A DNA stretch of 64,000 nt from NCBI GenBank assembly GCA_947498705.1, contig CANMLW010000001.1:806001-870000 (forward strand), written 5' to 3'. Origin of the DNA: an uncultured Aquimarina sp. (lineage in GTDB: Bacteria; Bacteroidota; Bacteroidia; Flavobacteriales; Flavobacteriaceae). The position numbers were made by a program, and so were the translations under genes. A model generated the notes under the pieces. The model saw only the letters and a program-made list of their open reading frames with translations. It did not search any database and was not told the DNA's origin. Each line of letters starts with the position of its first letter. The first letter of the stretch is position 1. Below are positions 36,975 to 45,291 of this stretch, piece by piece.

Positions 36975-37067
36975 GAGCGCTTTGACATTAACAAAATTAC
37001 CCTGATAACTAGTATATTACAAACAGTCTTCAATAACATTCTGGAAAATCGATCGATATTCCTGAAT
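36975..37067 (-). promoter_or_regulatory. Class B peptide promoter of the 36759 peptide
   Basis: Boxes ATTCTGGAAA (37038-37047, imperfect) and ATTCCTGAAT (37058-37067), 20 bp apart. The -7 box is TAATTTTG at 36999-36992, 39 bp from the proximal box, the one case that is a base shorter. A half palindrome GAGCGCTTTGAC lies 5 bp further on. Confidence 0.72.
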
Positions 37068-37096
37068 TTCTATTTATTTCTAGATGAATTCACAAA

Positions 37097-37127
37097 AAAT
37101 CGCTTAAGAATATTTCTTAAGCGATTT
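37097..37127 (-). terminator. Terminator after the 37210 peptide
   Basis: AAATCGCTTAAGAA pairs with TTCTTAAGCGATTT around a three-base loop, followed on the minus strand by a short T-run. Confidence 0.85.
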
Positions 37128-37209
37128 ATTAAAAAAGGGTCATATTCATAAACCAGCTATGTTATACGAAATATGACGGGTTCAAAAGTTTTTAATTTTA
37201 CCTTATAAT

Positions 37210-37389
37210 TTAGCATCTAATAAATGTTTCCCTTACCGTTGCTTGACATTGTTTTCCTAAAGTTGCATAATTACAAAGTATAGGGCTTGTATTACGAGCT
37301 GTAATAGTGTATACATTATTTCCTCCTTTAATTGTTTCTAATTGAGTGATATTCATTTTGGTGAGACTAAGTCTCTTTTTATTTTTCAT
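37210..37389 (-). CDS. GG-leader precursor peptide
   Basis: 59 residues from ATG 37389. Leader KKRLSLTKMNITQLETIKGG, GG at 22-23. Core NNVYTITARNTSPILCNYAT then LGKQCQATVRETFIRC, three Cys including the last residue. Second gene behind the 37683 promoter, 55 bp after the 37445 peptide. Cores of this group (36759, 37210, 37445, 40326) are rich in Thr and Cys and could suit lanthionine-type modification. Confidence 0.78.
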   Translation of the reverse strand: MKNKKRLSLTKMNITQLETIKGGNNVYTITARNTSPILCNYATLGKQCQATVRETFIRC

Positions 37390-37444
37390 TATATTGTTTT
37401 TTAAATCAATACTATTTTTAGGTTTAGTATTACACTTTATATCA

Positions 37445-37654
37445 TTATACACAAACTATTCTACTCATAGGTGTTTGTGTATATTGACAAGCTAAGAAGT
37501 TAGTTGTATTACCACATCCGTGAGGGTTCTCTGTTGGTGATTCTCCCGGATTTCCCGGGCGACCTGGATTTCCAGGACCACCATATCCTCCTTTTACATC
37601 ATTAAGTTTTGAAATATTAATTTTTTGTAGATTTAATTTTTTTATATTTTTCAT
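37445..37654 (-). CDS. GG-leader precursor peptide with collagen-like start
   Basis: 69 residues from ATG 37654. A longer frame reaches to 37711, but its first ATG lies inside the -7 box and is rejected. Leader KKLNLQKINISKLNDVKGG, GG at 22-23. Core begins with Gly-X-Pro triplets (YGGPGNPGRPGNPGESP), then ENPHGCGNTTNFLACQYTQ and PMSRIVCV, three Cys. First gene behind a doubled-box promoter. Confidence 0.8.
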   Translation of the reverse strand: MKNIKKLNLQKINISKLNDVKGGYGGPGNPGRPGNPGESPTENPHGCGNTTNFLACQYTQTPMSRIVCV

Positions 37655-37682
37655 TTTATTTAATTTAAGAATTGAACAAAAT

Positions 37683-37781
37683 GTCATCCGCGCTTTAACA
37701 GTATCAAACATAGCATATATTGGACCTTTCCTACAAAGTAATATAGTCGGTATTCTAGAATTTCGATAGTTATTCGGGAAT
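37683..37781 (-). promoter_or_regulatory. Class B peptide promoter of the 37445 and 37210 peptides
   Basis: Boxes ATTCTAGAAT (37752-37761) and ATTCGGGAAT (37772-37781), 20 bp apart. TATGTTTG at 37712-37705 is 40 bp from the proximal box. A degenerate GCGC palindrome (37683-37699) sits 5 bp past it. The remaining 37782-38029 holds the divergent promoter of the 38030 regulator and no gene. Confidence 0.83.
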
Positions 37782-38029
37782 TAAGAGACAAAATGAATGT
37801 TTATAAGATCTTTTTATCATACAGTATATAGATATTTGCATCATAAACATCATCCTAATTATGATTTCATTCTTGTTTCCAAAGTATATCTACCAGGTTC
37901 TCAAAAACAAATTTTTAAGAACTTTCTATTCACTTAACATTTTTTTAATATTTTTAACAACATTTCCAAAACTTATTATTAGTCTTTTATAGTTGACAAT
38001 ACCTCTTCTAAATACTACATTCAAATATT

Positions 38030-39748
38030 ATGAATAAACTTTGTGTCCCGTTGACACTTTTTATAGTTATATTATTTTCTATAACAACAAGTGCTCAAAA
38101 TCAAATAAATTCTTTAGAACACAAGAGTTATAAAGAATTAAAAAGCATGTATTATAAATATGAGAAAGAGGATTCAATACCATCGAAAAAAATAATTAAC
38201 ACTTATCTAAATAGAGCTAAAAAAGAAAAAGACACTTTTCAGATTGCTGAAGGATACTTGCTCTTTTATTATGAAACTAAGTTATCAGAACGTAAGGTTT
38301 ATCTGGATAGCATATTGAGTATCACTCAAAACAATCCTTCAAAAAAACATCCTGCTCTTGCTTATTTTGAAAAAGCAAAGCGTTATTTATATGACGATAG
38401 AAATATTGAGGAAACTATAAAAAATCTTGCAATAGCAAAAGAGTATTCTAGTAGATTTAACAACACCAATTTGTCATATAGAATAGATTATATAATGGGT
38501 GTTGTACGTAGCGAGCATCTTGGTGAAAAAAAAGAAGCCATAACAATTTTTAAAGAATGTGCTCAATATTATTCTGATCATATCGATCACGCTGACAATA
38601 AGTTAAATTATATATATTCTCTGCATGCCATTGCAGAAACCTATATTCCTTTAAAAAAATATGATTCTGTAAGTTATTATAATAGATTAGGGTATATGGC
38701 TGCTAACAAAAATAAGAAAGCCATGGACAATGCTATAAAATATTATTTTACGCTTTGTGAAGGAATCAATCAATATTCTCAGGACAATTTTGAAATCGCT
38801 ATAGATAGTATCAATATTGCATTACCAAAAATGATTGATTTTGAAGATACTTCAAACACTATAGATAGTTATTTTTATTTAGGCAAATCATATTACGATA
38901 CAAATAAAAAAGAAAAGGCAATTCGATACTTTATAAAAACAGACTCTTTATTAGAAACCTTAACTACAACACCCCAGTATAAACATGTAAAAACCTATGA
39001 GTACTTAAAGAATTATTATACCGCTATTGATAATACAAACAAGCGAAATCATTATTTGAACAAATTAAATTCTATTTTAGATAAATATCTTAATGATAAA
39101 GTATTTATCAGTAAAAAGGTGAAAGAGGATTACGATGTTCCACAGTTACTAGAAGAACAAAAAAAACTAATTAGGAGTCTAAACAAAGTAAAAAATAACT
39201 ATAGTTATGGTATCATTGGTTTATTGCTTGTATTAGCTGGTTCATTAGTAATTGCTTATCGTCAAAACAGAAAAAAGAAACTATTCCGTCAACGATTTGA
39301 AGAGCTCATTAAAGAATTAGATTCTGTAAAAGAAAAAATCAATTCAAAACATACTACTGCAACAGAATCAGGTATAGCAATAAAAGTCCCAGAAAAACAT
39401 ATTAACTATATCTTAAAAAAACTGGATGAATTTGAAAAAGCAGACCGCTACCTTAATCAAGGGATTACTATACAATCGTTAGCAAACGAAATGCAAACTA
39501 ACTCAAAATATTTATCCAGAGTTATCAATCATTATAAAAAGAAAAAGTTTACAAGTTATATCAATGAATTACGTATTACTTATGCCGTAAAAGAATTAAA
39601 AGAAAATGATACACTTAGAAAATTTACCATAAAGGCTATTGCAAACGAAATGGGGTTTGTAAGTACCGAAACTTTTACGAATGCATTCTATAAACAGGTC
39701 TCAATTAAACCTTCTTATTTTATAAAACAACTAGAAAAAAATAGCTAA
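38030..39748 (+). CDS. Membrane-tethered TPR-AraC regulator, paralogue 4
   Basis: 572 residues. Signal peptide (PLTLFIVILFSITTSAQ), TPR-type domain to about residue 370 (HPALAYFEKAKRYLYDDRN, SLHAIAETYIPLKKYDS, DSYFYLGKSYYDTNKKEKAI), membrane helix at about 388-408 (YGIIGLLLVLAGSLVIAY), AraC HTH at about 455-567 with KYLSRVINHYK and IANEMGFVSTETFTNAFYKQ. Arg at the base-contact position. Followed by the 39917 peptide behind an ATTCCGGAAT box. The TPR part is closest to paralogue 1 by eye. Confidence 0.9.
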   Translation: MNKLCVPLTLFIVILFSITTSAQNQINSLEHKSYKELKSMYYKYEKEDSIPSKKIINTYLNRAKKEKDTFQIAEGYLLFYYETKLSERKVYLDSILSITQNNPSKKHPALAYFEKAKRYLYDDRNIEETIKNLAIAKEYSSRFNNTNLSYRIDYIMGVVRSEHLGEKKEAITIFKECAQYYSDHIDHADNKLNYIYSLHAIAETYIPLKKYDSVSYYNRLGYMAANKNKKAMDNAIKYYFTLCEGINQYSQDNFEIAIDSINIALPKMIDFEDTSNTIDSYFYLGKSYYDTNKKEKAIRYFIKTDSLLETLTTTPQYKHVKTYEYLKNYYTAIDNTNKRNHYLNKLNSILDKYLNDKVFISKKVKEDYDVPQLLEEQKKLIRSLNKVKNNYSYGIIGLLLVLAGSLVIAYRQNRKKKLFRQRFEELIKELDSVKEKINSKHTTATESGIAIKVPEKHINYILKKLDEFEKADRYLNQGITIQSLANEMQTNSKYLSRVINHYKKKKFTSYINELRITYAVKELKENDTLRKFTIKAIANEMGFVSTETFTNAFYKQVSIKPSYFIKQLEKNS

Positions 39749-39824
39749 CAATCATTTTAACTATTAAAATCACCGACTACTAAATCACTATTAAACAATA
39801 CATTAATTTATTAATTCTATCAAA

Positions 39825-39890
39825 ATTCCGGAATTTTGATATCTAAATCTTCACTATCAATTACAACCGATCATTATTTAACTAGATTGC
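39825..39890 (+). promoter_or_regulatory. Class A peptide promoter: ATTCCGGAAT box and TAGATTGC
   Basis: Perfect box at 39825-39834, extended to AAAATTCCGGAATTTT. A -7-like TAGATTGC at 39883-39890 has the spacing of the 28820 promoter. Confidence 0.7.
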
Positions 39891-39916
39891 GCTTTTAAAA
39901 TAAAAGTCAGGAGAAT

Positions 39917-40168
39917 ATGAAAAAACAAAAAACAACCATTAAGAAATTAACTCTTAGTAAAATCAAAATCTCAAAATTAGATTTAAAAACAATTCAAGGA
40001 GGAGGACCTGAAGATGAAGGTACCGCAAGTGGCCGCGGAGCTAGAAAAGGAGGAGCTTGTACATCAGCGCAGTACTGTTCTCCTATTCAACGGCACGGTG
40101 ATTATTATAATAATACTCCTAATTCTTTTGCAAACAATGATGGAAATGGTTGCCCAGGAGAAAATTAA
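39917..40168 (+). CDS. GG-leader precursor peptide
   Basis: 83 residues. Leader KKLTLSKIKISKLDLKTIQG with Gly28-Gly29, very close to the 22954 leader. Core GPEDEGTASGRGARKGG, then ACTSAQYCSPIQRHGDYYNN and a short end GNGCPGEN; three Cys. Ribosome site AGGAGA precedes the ATG. It sits behind regulator paralogue 4 in the same way that the 22954 peptide sits behind paralogue 1. Confidence 0.83.
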   Translation: MKKQKTTIKKLTLSKIKISKLDLKTIQGGGPEDEGTASGRGARKGGACTSAQYCSPIQRHGDYYNNTPNSFANNDGNGCPGEN

Positions 40169-40244
40169 ATTCTTTTGTAAGTGTAGTTAGAAACTAACTT
40201 ACATTACTATTGGTTTATTTAATTTGAAAACAATTTGGAAAACT

Positions 40245-40271
40245 AACCCCTGTACTTTAAATACAGGGGTT
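40245..40271 (+). terminator. Terminator after the 39917 peptide
   Basis: AACCCCTGTA pairs with TACAGGGGTT; a T-run comes a few bases later. Confidence 0.8.
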
Positions 40272-40325
40272 AACATTTTTAAAGAGTATCGTTTTTAAAT
40301 TGAATCTAATCAAATGATAAAAATA

Positions 40326-40505
40326 TTATCCTTGACAATCAAATACCAAAAATGATTTATGACAAGTCTCTACCACTGTAGGATTGTCTAATGTCAATCT
40401 ACATAAATTATTAGTAGAATAAGGTACAATATCTCTCCCACCATTAATATGGTTCAATTTTGTAATATCTATTTTTTTTAATTGTAATTTCTTTTTAGAA
40501 TTCAT
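40326..40505 (-). CDS. GG-leader precursor peptide
   Basis: 59 residues. Leader KKKLQLKKIDITKLNHINGG, GG at 22-23. Core RDIVPYSTNNLCRLTLDNPT then VVETCHKSFLVFDCQG, three Cys and many Thr/Ser. Convergent with the 39917 unit. Its promoter is class B but has a duplicated -7 region. Confidence 0.78.
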   Translation of the reverse strand: MNSKKKLQLKKIDITKLNHINGGRDIVPYSTNNLCRLTLDNPTVVETCHKSFLVFDCQG

Positions 40506-40532
40506 CGTATTATTATTTTTAGTTAAACAAGT

Positions 40533-40665
40533 GTCAAAGCGCTTCGGTCAAACATCATCTCTATGACACATAGAAATTTTGTTCAGACCAAACATAGTAC
40601 GTTGATCTTATTACAAACAACTAATAACTACTAGGATTCTAGAAAATCGATCGAAATTCGGGAAT
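40533..40665 (-). promoter_or_regulatory. Class B peptide promoter of the 40326 peptide, with duplicated -7 region
   Basis: Boxes ATTCTAGAAA (40636-40645) and ATTCGGGAAT (40656-40665), 20 bp apart. TATGTTTG at 40596-40589 is 40 bp from the proximal box. A second GATGTTTG at 40556-40549 directly adjoins an AAGCGCTTTGAC palindrome (40533-40549). The start region seems to have been duplicated, which moved the palindrome about 40 bp downstream. Confidence 0.75.
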
Positions 40666-40708
40666 TGTAAAATTTAAAATATCATCAAAATAGATATCCA
40701 TAACTTTT

Positions 40709-40879
40709 TTACAATGTAAAGTGATACCCAATTACTATGGCAACTGGCCACGCTTTTGTACATCCTGAAATACGAGGATCGTTTTCTGCACATTTTTTAT
40801 CACTTTTATAGGATGAAGATCGAATGGGTAGCTCAAAGACTACATGTCAAAAGTTGCCTTTTCTTTTTTTTGAATTCAT
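40709..40879 (-). pseudogene. Possible decayed precursor peptide
   Basis: The frame opens MNSKKRKGNF, like the 40326 leader (MNSKKKLQL), then meets TGA and continues in the same frame as HVVFELPIRSSSYKSDKKCA, ENDPRISGCTKAWPVAIVIG and YHFTL. No GG site is left. It could be a broken duplicate of a precursor gene; support is weak. Confidence 0.25.
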
Positions 40880-41034
40880 TTTCATTTGTGCTTGATCAAA
40901 AATAATTACCCAATTTGGAGAACTAATTATTAACTATAGTAGATGGATCGAAATATCCTTTTCTGGTTTAAAATGCTACTTTTGTGATTTACTAGAGTTT
41001 ATATATAGCAATCACTTTAACACACTTTATTTAT

Positions 41035-42759
41035 ATGTACAAGGCACTAAGAGTTTTTATTTTCATAAAAACCATACTCTTTTGTTCATTTCTGAACGCA
41101 CAAATTCATAACGATTCGACGCTAAATAAAAGTTTTAGTGAGCTTCAACAAATGTATGACAATAATAAACATACAGATTCAATTAAAGCCAAACAAAGTG
41201 CCAAAATATACCTTAAAAAAGCCAAACTTAAGTTAGATACCCATAAAATAATTCATGGGTTAGATATGCTATATGATTTAAAAAAAAACAAACCAGAATA
41301 TTTAGATAGTATTATTCTTATTGAAAAAAACAAAGTTCAAAGTAACTATACGGCTTATGCTTATTTTAAAAAAGCACAATACTTTTTATATAAAAAAAGG
41401 GATATAAAAAAAACACTTGGTTTTCTTGATATAGCAAGAAAAAAGTATCTTAAAAAAATTGATACCACAGATTTGTCTTTTAGGATGCTATATATGACGG
41501 CTATCATAAAAAATGAACACCTCAATGAAAAAGAAGAAACCATAGCCGTATTTAAAAAATGCGAAAGTTACTATGGTAAACAAACAAAATATAAATATCG
41601 ACTAAGGCATTTACATGTATTACATGCTTTAGCCGAAACATATATTAGTCTAGAAAAACCAGATTCTTCTTCCTTTTATAGTACTAAAGGTTATACTATC
41701 GCTTCTCAAGGATCAAATTATTATTTTAAACAAATGAGGATATATTTTACATTATGTGAAGGTTTTAATCAATATCATAAACAAAACTATAGAGCTGCAA
41801 TTGATAGCATTTCTAAAGCGCTTCCAACCATTATTGATTTTGAAGACACCTCTAATATTATAGACAGTTATTACTATTTAGGAAAGTCTAACTTCGATCT
41901 TAATAAAAGAGAAAAATCTATACCATTTTTTATAAAAACAGACTCTGTATTAGAAACTTTAAACTCTATACCTCAATACAAACACATTAAAACCTATGAG
42001 TATTTAAAAAACTATTATAAAGATCTTAACGATTTAGAAAATCAAAATAAATATCTCGATAAATTAAATACTGTACTTAATAAATATCTAGGGGATCAGG
42101 CATCAATCCAAAAAAAAATAAATCAGGATTATGACATCCCATTACTACTAAAAGAAAAAGAAGAACTTATCAATAAATTAAATACCCATAACTCAAAATA
42201 CTTTTATGGGATAGTAGCTTTATTAGTATTACTATTAGTATGCGGGGGGTTGATTTATCATCAACACAGAAAAAAGAAGGTCTATCGACTACGATTCGAA
42301 AAGTTAATGACAGAATCAAAATCACCTATACACCCTAATCCTTCAAAATCTATAAAATCGATCTCGAAAACAGATGGTTCACAAATTCCTGAAAAGCATA
42401 TTCTAGACATACTCCAAAAACTAGAGGGTTTTGAGAAGAACCATGATTATCTTAGTCCGGGTTTAAATTCTCAAACCGTAGCCAATCAATTAGAAACCAA
42501 TCTAAAATATTTTTCATTTGTCATTAATCATTATAAAAACAAAAATTTTACCCAATATATCAACGAACTTCGTATCAACTATGCGATCAAAGAATTACAA
42601 GTAAATTCTAAATTAAGAAAGTATACCATCAAAGCAATTGCGTATGAACTAGGGTATAATAATGCAGAAACATTTTCTAATGCTTTCTACAAACAAGTCA
42701 AAATCAAGCCTTCTTTCTATATCAAAGAGCTTATCAAAAAAAATAAAATAAAATTCTGA
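41035..42759 (+). CDS. Membrane-tethered TPR-AraC regulator, paralogue 5
   Basis: 574 residues. Signal peptide (IFIKTILFCSFLNAQ), TPR-type domain to about 370 (YTAYAYFKKAQYFLYKKRD, VLHALAETYISLEKPDS, DSYYYLGKSNFDLNKREKSI), membrane helix at about 388-410 (YGIVALLVLLLVCGGLIYHQ), AraC HTH at about 460-568. The first recognition helix reads KYFSFVINHYK: Phe replaces the Arg of paralogues 2-4, and the second HTH has IAYELGYNNAETFSNAFYKQ. Paralogues 5 and 6 form a closer pair. The 42890 peptide follows, behind a box with an AT centre. Confidence 0.9.
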   Translation: MYKALRVFIFIKTILFCSFLNAQIHNDSTLNKSFSELQQMYDNNKHTDSIKAKQSAKIYLKKAKLKLDTHKIIHGLDMLYDLKKNKPEYLDSIILIEKNKVQSNYTAYAYFKKAQYFLYKKRDIKKTLGFLDIARKKYLKKIDTTDLSFRMLYMTAIIKNEHLNEKEETIAVFKKCESYYGKQTKYKYRLRHLHVLHALAETYISLEKPDSSSFYSTKGYTIASQGSNYYFKQMRIYFTLCEGFNQYHKQNYRAAIDSISKALPTIIDFEDTSNIIDSYYYLGKSNFDLNKREKSIPFFIKTDSVLETLNSIPQYKHIKTYEYLKNYYKDLNDLENQNKYLDKLNTVLNKYLGDQASIQKKINQDYDIPLLLKEKEELINKLNTHNSKYFYGIVALLVLLLVCGGLIYHQHRKKKVYRLRFEKLMTESKSPIHPNPSKSIKSISKTDGSQIPEKHILDILQKLEGFEKNHDYLSPGLNSQTVANQLETNLKYFSFVINHYKNKNFTQYINELRINYAIKELQVNSKLRKYTIKAIAYELGYNNAETFSNAFYKQVKIKPSFYIKELIKKNKIKF

Positions 42760-42792
42760 TTTTCAACGATTAAAAAACCAGAACAACACGAT

Positions 42793-42857
42793 ATTCATAT
42801 ATTCCGAGTAGTACTTTTCGTTTTAAAAACTAACTCCTAAAATTTTTATATAGTTTA
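42793..42857 (+). promoter_or_regulatory. Class A peptide promoter, weak box ATTCATATAT
   Basis: ATTCATATAT at 42793-42802 keeps the left half and the AT centre seen near paralogue 6, but the right half has drifted. A TTTA at 42854 is 52 bp past the box, the class A spacing. Confidence 0.5.
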
Positions 42858-42889
42858 GCTCTAATTAAAAATTTATAAAATTCATTACT

Positions 42890-43060
42890 ATGAAAACAAA
42901 ATTTAATAACGAAAAAAAACTAAGTTTAAAAAAATTAGAAATAAGTAAATTGCATAAATTAAACAATGTTATAGGTGGTGGACCTGAAGGTCTTATTACT
43001 ACCAATGGTATTCATACTACTACAAATAATGGTCAAACAGGTCAAAATGGTAATCCCTAG
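42890..43060 (+). CDS. GG-leader precursor peptide without Cys
   Basis: 56 residues. Leader KKLSLKKLEISKLHKLNNVI with Gly29-Gly30. Core GPEGLITTNGIHTTTNNGQT then GQNGNP: short, Thr/Asn/Gly-rich, no Cys, so neither disulfides nor lanthionines are possible. It keeps the GGGPEG opening of the 26452 and 39917 peptides. As the plainest core it is the best candidate for an unmodified signal. Confidence 0.78.
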   Translation: MKTKFNNEKKLSLKKLEISKLHKLNNVIGGGPEGLITTNGIHTTTNNGQTGQNGNP

Positions 43061-43117
43061 TCGTTAGATCAAATTAAAAACACTTTTAGCTTGACCTAGT
43101 AATTCAAGTTTTTGTGT

Positions 43118-43158
43118 AAAAATCCAATTACGATTATGTTAATCGTAATTGGATTTTT
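43118..43158 (+). terminator. Terminator after the 42890 peptide
   Basis: AAATCCAATTACGATT pairs perfectly with AATCGTAATTGGATTT, followed by TTTT. It also lies at the 3' end of the convergent PCAT gene. Confidence 0.92.
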
Positions 43159-45285
43159 TTATGCCACTATAGGATCCACTACTTTTACTGGTATAAGTTG
43201 TCCATTTTGTAATGCCACCACATGATCTGCCATGGCAATAGTTTCTGGTCGATGTGCAATGATAATTCTGGTAATATTCAACTTTTTCACAGTATCATTT
43301 ACCACAGATTCTAATCCTACATCCAAATGTGAGGTTGCCTCGTCCAAAAACAATATTTTCGGGTTTCTGTATAAAGCTCTAGCCAATAGTAGGCGTTGCT
43401 TTTGCCCGCCTGATAAACTACTACCCATATCTCCTATCAAGGTATGATACCCCATGGGCATAGCACTTATATCATGATGTATCGCAGCCATTTGTGCAGC
43501 TTCCTCAATACGTTGTTGATCAACTTCTGGATCAAAGAAACATATGTTATCGGCAATACTACCCGATAATAATTGATCATCCTGCATAACCGTACCAATC
43601 AAATTTCTATACGTACGCAATCCTACTTTTCTGATATCATAACCATCTATGGTGATGGCACCTGTTTCTGGCTTTAGTAACCCTAACATAATTTTCATCA
43701 ACGTAGTTTTACCACAGCCCGATGCCCCTACAATCGCAATAGAACTCCCTTCTTCTATAGTTGCATTGAGGTTTTTGAAAAGATGGGGTTCATTATCCGA
43801 ATACCTAAACGATACATTACTAAGTCCTAGTCTTCCACTTACATTAGGTAATTGTTGTTGGTTGTCAATATCTTTTTCCTGTTCGGTAAGAATAATATCC
43901 CCCAAACGTTCCATATGCAACGATAACATTTTAAACTCTATAAACTTGTTCACCAAAGCAGATGCTTTACCTGTAAATTGATTTTTGTACGACATAAATG
44001 CATATAACATTCCGATGGTCATCAAACTATCCATCACCAAAGAAGCTGCAAGATAAATCACTATAATATTTTCGAGACCAAATAAAATCCCATTGATAAA
44101 ATTATATCCAATATCAAGTTTACCTATCCTAATCCCTGTGTTCATAGCATCGGCATAATAGTTATGCCATACGGTTTGTCGCTGGCTTTCGTTGCCAAAT
44201 AACTTGATACTCTGTACTCCTCTTACAGTTTCCATAAAATTAGAATTCTGCTTGGCATCGGCTACAATAGCCTCTTCATTAAGTTGTCTATAAGGACGAT
44301 ATAATGCTAACCGTATTACTGTATAGAGTATTACAGCACCAATTACAATAAAAGCCAACATAGGATTATAAATAAATAGCATGACTAATAACCCTATTGC
44401 CATAATACCATCTACAATGGTTTCTATAAGTCCTGTGGTAAGTAATTGTTTTACATCTTCTAGAGATCCAAATCTAGAAACGATATCTCCTATATGTCGC
44501 TTCTGAAAATAATCCATAGGGAGTTTGAGTAAATGACGAAACAAATTGGCTGCCATTTGTATATTAAGCTGTGTACCCATATATAATAATACAACCCCAC
44601 GTAGTGCTGTTACCGATAGATTAATTAACTGCATGATCCCAAAGCCCAAAGCAAGCACAATTAATAAATCAACATCTCTGCTTATAATCACATCATCAAC
44701 GACTAATTGCATATAAAAAGGAGACGCAATGGCAAACACTTGTAATAATAAGGACAACACCAAAATTTGCACAAGTACTCTTTTCAGTCCCGTAATCTTT
44801 GACCAAAAATGCGATAGTTTCGCTCTTTTGGTTATCTTTTCTGGTTTAAAATCAGGAGTTGGTGTTAGTTCTAATGCTACTCCAGTAAAATGTTTGGAAA
44901 CCTCTTCTAACTTAAGAGTTCGTACTCCTAGTGCAGGGTCATGAATGGTGATCTTATTTCCTTTTACAGCTTTAAGTACTACAAAGTGATTGAGATCCCA
45001 ATGTAAAATACAGGGTGTTTTTAGTTGCGAAAGCTCTTCTAACTCTAATCTCAAAGGTCTGGAACTAAACTGTAAATTATCTGCTAGTTTAATTAGCCCT
45101 TGTAAGGTAGCTCCTTTTGAGGATATGGCATATTTCCGCCGTAATGCGTTAAGATCTGCCTTATAACCATAGTAATTAGCTACCATTGCCATAGAAGCCA
45201 AACCACACTCGGCTACTTCTGTTTGTAAAATTACAGGTAAGTGTTTCTTAAAACTGTATCGTAATAACTGTACAGGGTTTTCCAT
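43159..45285 (-). CDS. C39-peptidase ABC transporter (PCAT), cassette 2
   Basis: 708 residues, very similar to the 29380 transporter along its whole length. Same catalytic set: Gln21, Cys27 in QTEVAECGLAS, His100 in HWDLNHFVV, Asp116 in IHDPALG. ATPase motifs GASGCGKTT, SLSGGQKQRLLLARAL, ILFLDEATSHLD. Differences cluster in the membrane domain (SLLLQVFAIASPFY, GVVLLYMG) and the linker after it. It forms an operon with hlyD 6 bp upstream. The duplication suggests either gene dosage or different peptide sets for the two exporters. Confidence 0.95.
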   Translation of the reverse strand: MENPVQLLRYSFKKHLPVILQTEVAECGLASMAMVANYYGYKADLNALRRKYAISSKGATLQGLIKLADNLQFSSRPLRLELEELSQLKTPCILHWDLNHFVVLKAVKGNKITIHDPALGVRTLKLEEVSKHFTGVALELTPTPDFKPEKITKRAKLSHFWSKITGLKRVLVQILVLSLLLQVFAIASPFYMQLVVDDVIISRDVDLLIVLALGFGIMQLINLSVTALRGVVLLYMGTQLNIQMAANLFRHLLKLPMDYFQKRHIGDIVSRFGSLEDVKQLLTTGLIETIVDGIMAIGLLVMLFIYNPMLAFIVIGAVILYTVIRLALYRPYRQLNEEAIVADAKQNSNFMETVRGVQSIKLFGNESQRQTVWHNYYADAMNTGIRIGKLDIGYNFINGILFGLENIIVIYLAASLVMDSLMTIGMLYAFMSYKNQFTGKASALVNKFIEFKMLSLHMERLGDIILTEQEKDIDNQQQLPNVSGRLGLSNVSFRYSDNEPHLFKNLNATIEEGSSIAIVGASGCGKTTLMKIMLGLLKPETGAITIDGYDIRKVGLRTYRNLIGTVMQDDQLLSGSIADNICFFDPEVDQQRIEEAAQMAAIHHDISAMPMGYHTLIGDMGSSLSGGQKQRLLLARALYRNPKILFLDEATSHLDVGLESVVNDTVKKLNITRIIIAHRPETIAMADHVVALQNGQLIPVKVVDPIVA

Positions 45286-45291
45286 AATGAA

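Noticed and set aside
37655..37711. N-terminal extension of the 37445 peptide from the ATG at 37711
   Set aside because: That ATG is part of the TATGTTTG promoter box, so it would lie upstream of the transcript start.
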